Shown: in pieces, positions 11,937 through 22,458 of the stretch | Numbering within the stretch: position 1 is the stretch's first letter | Layout of the letters: every line of letters starts with the position of its first letter | NCBI RefSeq assembly: GCF_008831285.2 | Contig: NC_045140.1 | Span: 6,816,505 to 6,880,504, forward strand | DNA length: 64,000 nucleotides | Direction: 5' to 3' | Origin: Nymphaea colorata | Lineage: Eukaryota; Streptophyta; Magnoliopsida; Nymphaeales; Nymphaeaceae | The notes under the pieces: generated by a model | Databases searched by the model: none | What the model saw: only the letters and a program-made list of their open reading frames with translations | What the model was told of the DNA's origin: nothing | Program-made: the position numbers and the translations under genes

Positions 11937-13982
11937 TTGATTTCCATCTCATTTTATTGGTTTTATAATTCAAAATTTTATCATAATGACCATTAGATTT
12001 TAAATTGTGCCAAAAAGTTATTGTTTTCTAATCATGTCCTAGAGCAGGGATGACATAAACAGGAAAGCTAAACACACCTTTTCCGGTGCCGGTCAACAAA
12101 ACAGTGGCGGACTTTGCCGTTGCTGGCTACCACATGATGACGTCGAACCAGAGGCGCACAGATGCTAGCATTCCGCAGTCCTGCTCTAGCCTTTAGTCAT
12201 GTGAACAAAAGAAGAGGAGGAACTAAGGAAGGCCAGACACAAAGAGAGAAAACCCTTGGGCATCACAGTCATTTGCAGTTTCCGCAAGGAGTAAAATCAG
12301 CTGATGCGGTATTGAATCGCTCCATTCAACTTAATCATTAAAAACTGGTTGGCTTTTAATTAAAGATCGTTTAGAAAACACAAGTAACTTCTTGGTTTTT
12401 GATACTACTAAAAATACCAATAAGTTTTATCCTTATGACAAAAATGGAATGTTGAATCAGCAAATATTAACATGTTTAGAATTTGATTCTAAAAATAACA
12501 TGAAAAGGTGGGTGGACAATCTTTGCTTTGAGGGGCATATATCCCTCTAATGCACATTTCCTATATTTTGTTTTGAAAAAGGCTTAGAAGCATGGGCAGA
12601 GGCAGTGGGGTTTCCATGGAGTGTATGACCCACAGAGCCCACCCTTTAAAATGTTAATTTACTATTGAAACTTGGGTGAACTTAGGTCCAGTTATATGAG
12701 GTAGCCCAATGAGATCTGGGTCATTGCCCCTCAACAGAAAATTTGCTAACCATACATTTAGTATCTCATGAATTTTTTTGTTTTCACTCAGTCTCTATTT
12801 AAAACCACAAGTCCTCCATGACGTTGATTAAAGGTAGATTTTTTGTTACACGTAAATGACCGAAGTAAATTTACCCTTCTATTTTTTTTCTTGAATAAAA
12901 TATAATATAAATTTGATGAACATTAGGTTGAAAATCTTAACAGATTTGTGATGATTTAAACTTCTAATGCAGGTCAAACTTTTTTTCAGTTTTGTGACAG
13001 CACTTATCAAGCTGAGGAAGGAGCAGATTTCATAGATTCACAGCTGCCATACTAAATTATGATGATGTACCATTGCTAATGTTCTAATGTTATATTTGAG
13101 TCTAACTGTTGAATATTGTGTATGAATATGTTGATGTAATGTTATATGCACTTGGTTTATATAACTCTTGATGTTAAGGTATAGATGTATATGTAGGAAG
13201 TTCAATAAGCAAAACAGTTTGAAGGTATGTGGGAAAAGCGTACATGAACTTTATGCGATGGCTATGCCATGTGCTTGAAACGGGCAGGCTAAATATCAAA
13301 TGGGAAAGTATGTGATTGTTGCTGTTTTATATGTAATGTATAGTTATATTTTGTGCTTCCGCCTTTTGTCAGTAGTTCCATCAATTTTGGACGTAAGAAT
13401 AGATTAGAAGAAGCTGTAATGCAGTTACACGCCGTCGTGGGCTTATTTTATTCTCTTCTTCTTCTTTTTTTAAACAACGATAGACAAGAAATGATGGGTG
13501 GATGTGACCACTTTTGTTCTCTATCATGAACATGAAATGAGACGTGAATGCTAGCCGAGATCAGCCCACCAATTTTTCTTTACTTTTATAAAGGTGCCCA
13601 CAACTATTTGTCAAAGGTTACAGGAAAACAGTCCTATACCGGTGACTTTTGTCACTGCTATTTCGATTCCATAGCAGCATTTCCATTGTTGCAATCATCA
13701 CTGTTGTTTTTGGCCTCATTATAGCATTTTGTGGTGAAACTGGGCTGGCCAGTAAAGCCAATCTATACTAATGCTTTTGATGTCCATGCATTTCACCATG
13801 CTATAGCATTTAATAGAAAAAAAACAACGTACAACTCTGCATCCAACAACCAAATGGATAGGATCCAACAGTTGCCACATACACAGCCAATATTGGTTGT
13901 GTTTCTATCAGTAATTAGACTGCAAGGTCTTTAATGAGAAAACATAAGAAAAAAATAATTGTCTTTCTAGTTACAATGTTTC
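11937..13982. other. Intergenic or intronic AT-rich stretch, no gene recognised
   Basis: No frame of note and no family motif were seen on either strand. Bases 12060-12200 are GC-richer than their surroundings but do not translate to anything recognisable. The stretch ends at the left target duplication of the LINE. Confidence 0.5.
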
Positions 13983-14000
13983 AAGAGGCAACCACAAAAT
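13983..14000 (+). repeat. Left 18-bp target-site duplication of the LINE
   Basis: AAGAGGCAACCACAAAAT is repeated exactly at 19668-19685. Confidence 0.93.
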
Positions 14001-14118
14001 CAAGCAAATAACTTACAGCTAACAAGAGGAGTACTCTCTGGACACGAAGCTCTTGGGACCCTGCGCAATCTCTAGGAGAGAGAGACTCTGAGGTTCGTTC
14101 TCCCCTGGTATCCAACCG

Positions 14119-15726
14119 GTGCTCCTCTGGTGGCCGGCATATTGGGAAGGTTCGGTAATGGCAGCAGATGCGCAGATGATCTGCAGTGTTATGGAAGAAA
14201 GAGGAGATGGTGTCGTGCAACCAGCTGCGCTTAACAAAAAGGCGTCTGCACCTAAGGGGCCCTCTTGGGCATCCATTGTTGAAGGGGAAAAGTTCCATGA
14301 TGAAGACTATCTTAATGAAGTTGAAATCCGAAAGGTGGATGGCAATAAGGCGTTGTTCGTCCCCAAATCAGCGCACAAGCAGCTCAAAGCCCCTTTCCGA
14401 TTTACAGCTATTGCAACGCTTTCAGGTGGTCGCTCTAGCAACAGGTTAGACTATGGTTTTCTTTTTTCTTCCCTTCATGCTCTTTGGGTTGGGCTCTGTT
14501 CGATCAAGTTTTCATCTGTAGGTAAAGGATTGTTCCTGGTTAGGGCCTCAATTGAAGCTGATTTGCAAATGATTCTTGCTCCTGGTCGCTGGAAAGTTGG
14601 GGGGCGGGTTCTGGTTGCCCATCGATGGAGACCTGGTATGCCATTAGAACTGGAATCATCCAGTAGAGTCCGCATTTGGGTGCGCCTCCATGATCTGCTG
14701 CCTGAGCAATGGAGGAATGGTATATTTCATAGGCTAGCCAGAATGATGGGACAGATGTTCGCCGAAGCTGAAGCTTTCACAAAGGAGGTTGCTAGTTTGG
14801 GTTTTGTGCGTGTGCTCCTTGAGGTTCCACTGGGTTTTCATCCAGTGAATGAAGTCATGGTCTCGTTTGAAGAAGGGGTCGCCCTGGTGCAAAGTATTGA
14901 GTATGAGTCGAAGGTGAGATATTGCCTTAAATGTGGTGTGACATCCCACTTCACCTTTGCTTGTGATGATTTGAAGCAGTCCCCCACTACATATACTGTT
15001 GATGTAGAAGATGGGAAGGCTTGGATGGCTGTTAAAAGCCCCAAACGCCGTTCTTTTTTCCTGAACAAAACGGCTGGTCCAGCTAATCAGGCAAACAGAT
15101 TTTCAGCACTTCATAGTGTGCCTAAGAGGGAGGAGGGTGTTAATGCTTAGGAGGGAGGGACTAGCTCTGCTCCTATCCCTGAGAGTGTGAGGAGGAAATC
15201 AATGCAGGCCAATGAGGCTTGTCCTGAAGTGGTGGGACATGACAGGGTTTGTAGTAAAGAGGTGAATCCTGCCATAACAAAAGGGGCGACTAGTGCAAGT
15301 ATCCTTCAAGGCGAGCAAAGTGCCGACTCTATGGCTATAGATGAGACATCTGATCTCCCAATCGATGTTTTGGTGTCTCATCGGAAAACTTCAATGGAGA
15401 AGAAACACCAGTTGAAAAGCAAATCTACCAGCTCGTTTAAAAAGAGACCCAACAGCCATACACAGTCAGAGAAGCTCCTCGCTGATCTATATGTCTCTTG
15501 CTCTGGTGAAGGCCTGATCCTTCCTCAGTCCTCAGATCACTCTAGCTTTGGTGCAGTTGAAGCCAGAGCCTCCCCAACTTCTGAAGATCTGGGTGATAAG
15601 GATATGAGTTTACCTTTATACAAAGAAGAGAAGAAAATCCAATTGGATGCTAAGGATAACAACCCTACCAATGAAGAGCTGGTGGGGTGTAGTAGGGAGT
15701 GTAGCGCTCTTGCTGGGATGCAATGA
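14119..15726 (+). pseudogene. LINE ORF1: DUF4283 plus CCHC zinc-knuckle RNA-binding protein
   Basis: One frame runs 535 codons with a single TAG at 15148-15150 that splits it into 343 and about 191 codons. The first part carries a DUF4283-like core: APFRFTAIATL, SSLHALWVGLCSIKF, LFLVRASIEADLQMILAPG and the conserved W of GRWKVGGRVLVAHRW. After it comes a zinc knuckle CLKCGVTSHFTFAC (CX2CX4HX4C) at about residues 272-285. In the plant L1 family this protein coats the element RNA. The tail is serine-rich and disordered. Another possible start is the Met at 14158. The TGA that ends the frame overlaps the ATG of ORF2 as ATGA. Confidence 0.88.
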
Positions 15727-18700
15727 GGTTCCTTGCTTGGAACGCTCACGGGCTGGCCAGTGCCACTGCCCAGCTTGACCTCCAGTTAATTTTTTAGCTT
15801 GCTCACCCAGATATTGCAGTCCTCATTGACACAAAATTGAATGAGACTGCTTGTGACAAAACTCAGTTTGAAATTTAGCAGATATCTCTCTGTTTCTAAA
15901 ATTCATCTTAATGGCCAATGCCTGGATTTGGCTTTTGTGGGATGCTGACAAGATGCAGGTCCAGACTTCTAAAGTGCAAGCTCATTGGATTTCTATCGAG
16001 GTGAAGCACATAAGTTCTGACAGAACTTTCTCTGTTTTAGGGGTGTACCTCAATCCGGATTTCCGCATCTGTAGGTTCCAATATGATGAGCTTAATGAGG
16101 AGCTTTCTAGCCTATGTAAGCTCAGTGTATGCTTAGGCGATTTGATTGATCACTGCTTTGTCTCCCATGACTGGTGGGACGGCCGAGAGTGGAATTTCAG
16201 TCTTCGGATTCTTCCTCGCACTTCTTTTGACCATAGTGTTATAGTTATGGCGGTTGAGAGAAACCATATCTTCACCTGTGGCAAATTGGTTTTCCGTTAC
16301 TTCAATTACTGGGAACAATTTCCTCAATGCACCAAACTCATTGCAGACTGTTGGTCCCATCATGTTGCTGGCTGCCCCATGGTTAGGCTTGTTTCTAAAC
16401 TTCAACTTGTTAGAGACAAGCTTCGGGAGTGGTCTAAGCAAGGCCCCAATGATCTGGTCAGAATTATTGAGAGACTCAGACTGCAGGTAGGAGTGGCCCA
16501 GAACCTTATGGATAGGGGCGATTTGTCGGCATCCTCTCATGAGATTAAGCTCCGCCTCACTCTCCTTAAGCTTATCAAGATGGATGAAGAGCGACTGAGG
16601 CAAAAGGCTCATGTGAGGTGGATGAAGGAGGGCGATTCTAATTCAACAGGCAGACAACGGAGAAACCATATCCGCATTATCATGGATGGAGAGAGAGTTC
16701 TTTCTGACATGGATGAAATTTTTGCGTCTTGCACCACTTACTTCAAAGACCTGTTGACTAACAATGCAGGTTTAGGGCTCATTCTTTTAAATGTTTGTAC
16801 AGGTCTGAGGGTGATTGAAGAAGATGATGAGCTTTTAGTGAGTCATATTCGCGATGAGGAAATACAATGGGCATTATTAAGGGCGAATAAGGATTCAGCT
16901 GCTGGACCAGATGGTTTTAACAATCACTTTTATCAATCATACTGGTCCATCATTGGGCCCGATATGAGCCTCGCAGTTAAGGAGTTTTTCCAGTCCGGGC
17001 GCATGGTAAAAGGAATCAACAAAACACACATTGTTCTTCTTCTCAAAAAAGAGGGTGCATGGACTATGGACAAGTTTCGGCCTATATCTCTTTGCAATAG
17101 CATTCTTAAATTCCTCACTCGTATTATGGTTTTACGCATGAGACCCATTTGGTGTCGCATCCTTCATCGGAATCAGGCGGCCTATATCTCTTTGCAATAG
17201 CATTCTCAGTCAAGAGGTGGTTCATTCTCTTGTTCACAGTAAGTCTAAAGCTGTGTGCGTTAAAATCGACCTTAGCAAGGCATATGATAGAGTGAATTGG
17301 CGCTTCATGGAGAATAGCCTTATACTGCTAGGCTTTTGCTCCAACTGGACTAGACGTATTATGACTATTGTTTCTACTGTGACCTCTGCACTGCTCATTA
17401 ATGGTAAGGAAGGATCCTGGTTCTTCACCACAAGGGGGTTGCAGCAAGGAGACTCCCTGTCCCCCTACCTGTTCATCGTTATGATGGAAATTCTTAATCG
17501 CAGTATGTTGGCTTATCTGCAATTGGGTAAGATCCGTGGCCCTAAGGTTAGCGCTCTAAGCTCAATTCATTCCTCCTTCTATGCTAATGATGTCTTTGTT
17601 TTCATTGAAGGCATGAAAAAGTTCTTTCTAGGTCTTAGAGATTGTTTCTTCTAGTTTGAGGCTTGTTCAGGACTCAAAGTTAATCCCAACAAGACCTCTG
17701 TGTATTTCTTTAATCTTTTTGACTTAGAGTGTAGCAGACTATGTGCTATCACGGGCTGGAAAAGAGGTATTTTGCCCGTTATGCATCTGAGTCTGCCTCT
17801 TCAAGACCAGGCCATCGCAGGGAGCTAATGTGAGTACATGGTGATGAAAATTAATCAGAAATTGGCAAGCTGGAAGCAGAATCTGCTTTCTTATGCTGGA
17901 AGACTCTACTTGGTTAAACATGTTCTGACATCTATCCCTAGCTATTGAATGATGGCCTTGTGGATTCCTTTGTCCACGTGCAACCAAATTGAAAAGTTGT
18001 GTTCGGGTTTCATTTGGGGGGATGATCTGGAGGCCAAAGGGGCACACCTTATCAGTTGGAATGCTCTTTGCAAACCAAAGGTGGAGGGTGGAGTAGGGCT
18101 TCGGCGCATGGTGGATATCAATAAGGCTAATTTATGCTTTCTCAGGGTCAAAGCTATCACGCAGGACTCACTCTGGATTGATCTCGTCAGGGCCAAGTAT
18201 CTAACCAAAAAGAGTATGTGGTAGTACAAACTAAGTAGGAGCGAATCTAGCTTATGGAAGCGGGTGATTAAATGTTGGCAGTTAATTGAATCTCAAGTTC
18301 ATTGGAGAGTCAACAATGGTTCAAGAGTTAAATTTTGGCGCGACCGGTGGAATAGTGTCATCTCCAATATGATCTCACCTACTAGTTGGCTGCTAATTTA
18401 GGATACCATGAACTGCACTATTAAGGAGTTGTTTGCCGATCAAGAAACCTATGTCCATATGTTCCTTGACTGTATGAGCATTCCCATGCACCTCTCGATG
18501 CTTGAGGATCGTCGACAAGATATACTCGAATGGGTGGACTGTGGTTCCTGACTGCTTTCAAGACATCATATCTGGGACATGCTATGAGATAGTAGTCCCG
18601 CTCAGCAGTGGAGGAATGCCATGTGGAATGTTGGAGCACCTCCCTGTGCTGCATGGACGACCTACCTGGTAGTTGAAGGTCGCCTTCATGTTGATGCTAG

Positions 18701-19579
18701 AGCTCAGAAGCATGGACTCTACCTTGCTTCCAGATGTTATATTTGCAAAAGGGCTCAAAAAGTTATCAACCATGTCTTCCTCCATTGCAAAGAAGCTAAA
18801 AGCCTGTGGGAGTTAGTTATCAAGAAGTTCAGGCAGAGTAATTTCCATCCACTAACGGTTAAAGATGCGCTCGTATGGTAGACCTTTCGCAAATTTAAAA
18901 ATAAAGTCATCTTCAAGTGCTGGAAAAATTTGCTACACATAATCTTTTGGCACATTTGGAAATGGCGCAACAATTGCAAGCATGGGGAAAAAGTTGCTAT
19001 GAACTATAGTGGTAAGGCACTATGGAGCTACTGCAGTGACTTTATGATCTCTTGAGATTGGAAGCAGGGTGATAGACAAGCTATCCAAACGTGGTTACAG
19101 GTTGGGCTCCCTTGGGGAGGTTGGTGGTGGGAACATGGAACTTTCCATAATATTCACATTGCAGTTTGCCAAAACAAGGATAGTGGGATGTGGCTGCTCT
19201 AGTTAGGGAGAGTAGTGGGCGTTATATCTTTGGTATCGCCTGCTGGAGTGATGCAGCCAAAGCCACTGATGAAGCTTGGGTTCTTCAGCAAAGTCTTATA
19301 GCAGTCCAAGAAATTGATAGGAATGCAAGCAACATCAAAGCCATTTACAATAATGGGTTTTTCATCAGCCGCTGCTGCAAGTGCTTCAGAGATGATTCAT
19401 TACAGCAGATTTTGCCAATTGCAAGTCGACTGTGTAACAATCTGGTTTTCATTAGAGATGACCCTGCTCCCGAGGTGTTCATCTTCTTAAAAGAGGTGAC
19501 AGTATGCCACTATTTTCAAGGTATGGCATCAGCCGTCCCTAGACTGGAGGCCATACAAGGATATTTTGTAAATTGTTAG
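15723..19579 (+). pseudogene. LINE ORF2: endonuclease, reverse transcriptase, zf-RVT, RNase H-like
   Basis: It starts MRFLAWNAHGLASAT, the N-terminus of an AP-type endonuclease, then breaks into pieces. The 15911-17200 frame holds the end of the endonuclease (SFDHSVIVM), but the middle is deleted: LGD of the GDFN motif runs straight into IDHCFVS. RT follows with AAGPDGFNNHFYQSYW, FRPISLCNSILKFL, then KIDLSKAYDRVNW and GLQQGDSLSPYLF at 17217-17654. The active-site YADD is YAND here (FYANDVFVF at about 17578). The zinc-binding module CYICKRAQKVINHVFLHC lies at about 18740-18790, and an RNase H-like remnant at 19190-19579. At least ten stops or shifts interrupt it. Confidence 0.88.
17078..17206 (+). 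repeat. 29-bp sequence duplicated exactly 100 bp apart inside LINE RT
   Basis: The same 29 bases occupy 17078-17106, where they encode RPISLCNS, and 17178-17206, where they replace the expected PGRS region and bring a stop. Confidence 0.9.
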
Positions 19580-19667
19580 GATCTCACAGATCCCATTTTT
19601 GTTGTAAATACTCTCCCATTTTTTGTCAATAAATTTCGGGACAACCCCCCCAGCATCAGTTCTCCGG

Positions 19668-19685
19668 AAGAGGCAACCACAAAAT
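19668..19685 (+). repeat. Right 18-bp target-site duplication of the LINE
   Basis: This is an exact copy of 13983-14000. Confidence 0.93.
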
Positions 19686-19741
19686 ATATTTTGCCAATTA
19701 ACATGAAACTAATGATGCACTTGGTATAGTGAGACTCACCT

Positions 19742-19994
19742 TTTCAGCTTGATTGTGCTTCTCTGCATCCCTGTGAATCTGTGATGCTTCTTTGGGCAGC
19801 CATTCTTTCTCCATAATTTGGCATCGCAAAAGCAACAAAAGATGCATCTAAGTTTAGACAAAGAGCCCTGTCTAGTCACTAAGAATTGAAAAACTTGCTC
19901 AAAGACACTCACTTTAGTTGCCTTTCCTTTGCTTCACCAATTTTGTGAACCTTCTCCCCACCACCATCTCTCCATTGTGCCTTAATCTGTCTGA
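19742..19994 (-). other. Two possible exons of an unidentified minus-strand gene
   Basis: On the minus strand, about 19994-19912 reads RQIKAQWRDGGGEKVHKIG then EAKERQLK and meets a donor-like GTGAGTGTC. The segment from about 19846 to 19742, after an acceptor-like AAACTTAG, reads MEKEWLPKEASQIHRDAE then KHNQAEK and meets GTGAGTCTC. Both are hydrophilic, lysine/glutamate-rich and free of stops, and both end on good donors, which is more than chance usually gives. I do not recognise the protein. If real, the LINE at 14001-19667 would lie in the next intron. No third exon or start was found. Confidence 0.3.
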
Positions 19995-20305
19995 ATTTTA
20001 CATTTGTCTATGCGACTGAAACTGCCAGAGAAAAGGCTAAGCGGCTCGGTCATTTCCTTTTCACAAAGATCAATTCAACATTCTGCTAATTGATAAATAT
20101 CGTATTAGTTTCAGTATAGTAAGATTGACATGTTTTATGTTAGTGAAGTGACTTTTGGCGAGTAGTCTTCGTTTATGTGAAAATCACTGAACCCTAGATT
20201 GGATGCAATATGCCTCCATGGATAAAAAAAGATATGGTTTTTTTTATAACATGTTAGTAATGCATGCAAAAGAAAATACATTCAGCTACCATAACCAGCT
20301 GATTT

Positions 20306-20307
<2 letters not shown>

Positions 20308-20371
<64 letters not shown>
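20308..20371. repeat. (AT)n microsatellite
   Basis: This is a 64-base pure dinucleotide run. Confidence 0.95.
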
Positions 20372-20373
<2 letters not shown>

Positions 20374-22458
20374 TGACATTTAATTTTAATGAGAGGCTGG
20401 CCATGGCATGCAGTGGTACAAGTCACGTGTGCGCCTGGCCGCATTCTGTTTTTCCAACCCATTCCAGCCCTCTCACGAGAATGTGGACAATCAACAAATT
20501 GGCAGTCTATGGATATGGTATCTAAGATCACCACGGATCTCAGATCTGCAGTGAAACAAAGGCGACCTTAGTGGCAGATGAAGGGGAGAGGGGGCTGGCT
20601 TTGAATCTTGGACGAACCTTTTTCTTTCGGGTGAGAAGGAGGTTGACAACCCACTGTCCCAAAAAGAGGTCAAGAACTCCCTCCCCTCGAAGTGCATCGG
20701 ACAATAGGTGGGATTCCGTACACCCGTCAACTTAAAGTATCGAGCAATTATATCGTTTACAGTTTAAGAGAGTAGCACTTATGAAAATCAAATCGATGAC
20801 GTGACTTTTACATGACAGTCTATGCGGTGCAAAGGCCCTTGACCTCAAAACAATTTTTTTTTTTTTAATTTCTCATGATCTCATAAGTTTGGATTATAAA
20901 CCTGGAGTGTATCTTCTTCATATTTAGGAAAATAATATGCTTCTTAATAGCAAACCAAGTTTTACTCAACCAGCTTTCGGCTGTTTGAACAGATATTGCT
21001 ATTAGATTCCCAAGGCTTGACCGCGTCCTATAAAAACCAGAATTGAATCAAATGGGTTGGTTTGGTGAATCAAACATCATTCAGTTGAATCAGTACAGAA
21101 TCTGGAAAATTAATCGTTATATTAATTTTAGAAAAACATGGAGAAAATATAATAAAAACTAAACTCAAAATTGAAAAACACCACAAATTCTATAAAAAAA
21201 ATAAATAAATAGTTCACGGTACGTGACACCCTTGCCATAAAAAACGGCTTGTGAACATGAATCGGCGAGGCTACCGAGCCGATTCACCAATTAGGTGAAT
21301 CAGCCAAACGTATTAAAAGGTAATTTCAGGAAAAAAGTAGATGAAAAAATGTGTGAAAATAATAAAAAAGAAAAGTGTTAAAGTATATTAAAAATTAGCT
21401 AGAATTTGACACGTGGTACCCCCGAATCGGGCGCCCTAATCAAATCTTTTTGCCACCGATTTGATTTTAGTTTAACAAACCAATTCTTAAATCGAACTAA
21501 TCTGCAACCAATTCAATTAGAATCAACTAACTTAAGCAGATTTTTCGTGAAGAGATGCAATTTCATTGCTACAAGTATGGCCAGAACAGGTCCAATGACC
21601 GACTCGGGTTCGCTGAATTGGTAAAAAAACATTTATAAAAAAAGTAAAAAATAGTTTTCAAATAAGAAAATTACGACAAAAAATATTTTAAAAAAAAAAG
21701 AGAGTATGGTCAGAAGAGGTTCAGTGATCGAATCGGTTTCGCTGAATTGGTAAAAAGTAATAAAAAAAACATTTATAAAAAACAAATAAAAACATTTTAA
21801 AATAGTTTTCCAATAGGAAAATTACGTCAAACAAAATTTTAAAAAATCAACACACAGCACGCTCGAATTAAGTATAGAATCAAATTGGTTTGCACAAACC
21901 GATTTTAATAACATGTTCTACAATTTCAGAGCATCTGATCATATAAAAAAAAATATTTTTTGTAGTGAAGTTGCAGGTAGGTGGCCCATACTGACCAACT
22001 TTAAGTGTGGAGGATCATGAGGAGATTCAACCACTAAGTTCTTAATCCAAGTAGTAAACTACTCTGGTTGACTTGACCCATGTCCGGGCCAAGTCAACTT
22101 TTGATCCACCAAACTGGGTCCAGTCGGTCACCTGACCAACTGGGTCCAAGAACCGAAACCGAGTCTCCAACCATATCGAACCGGTGCGGTTTCAGACTCG
22201 GAAACCGGGCGATCGCCGTCAAGAACGGTCAATAATGGTGCTGCATACAAAACCTCCACGGCGTGTCAAACTTTGATTGGAGGCATTAAATGGGAAACCG
22301 CATTGGAAAAATCTGTGTGTAGGTTCCGTTTCGGGGATCTTTAGTGGACGGGATCTTCGTGTGCTTTCTCTCTTCCCCTTCTTCTTCTTCTTCATCTTCT
22401 TCTCTCCCTGTGGTTTTTTTCCTGTGTTGGTGGTGGTTCTGCTTGTGGGGAGGGCCTA
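20372..22458. other. Intergenic stretch upstream of the ERD2-like gene
   Basis: No gene was seen. Bases 21000-21950 are AT-rich with scattered GAATCGG/CCGATTC words. Bases 22080-22230 hold many GGTCCA/GAACCGG words typical of degraded repeats. Bases 22360-22410 are a CTT-rich tract that is probably the 5' leader of the next gene. Confidence 0.5.
21574..21850 (+). repeat. Two diverged tandem units of about 129-148 bp
   Basis: Units beginning AGTATGGYCAGAA at 21574 and 21703 share TTCGCTGAATTGGTAAAAA, ACATTTATAAAAAA and AGTTTTC blocks in the same order. Confidence 0.75.

Larger units (their letters stand above)
14001..19667 (+). mobile_element. Full-length but inactive plant L1-type LINE
   Basis: A 5.67 kb non-LTR retrotransposon is bounded by a perfect 18-bp target-site duplication, the hallmark of target-primed reverse transcription. 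It has ORF1 with DUF4283 and a zinc knuckle, and ORF2 with remnants of endonuclease, RT, a zf-RVT zinc-binding module and an RNase H-like tail. The 3' end has a LINE-like trailer with AATAAA at 19629-19634, but no poly(A) run is left before the right duplication. ORF1 has one internal stop and ORF2 has many breaks, so the copy cannot move by itself. Confidence 0.92.

Noticed and set aside
20286-20534. Frame with a long I-Y repeat
   Set aside because: It is encoded by the (AT)n microsatellite.
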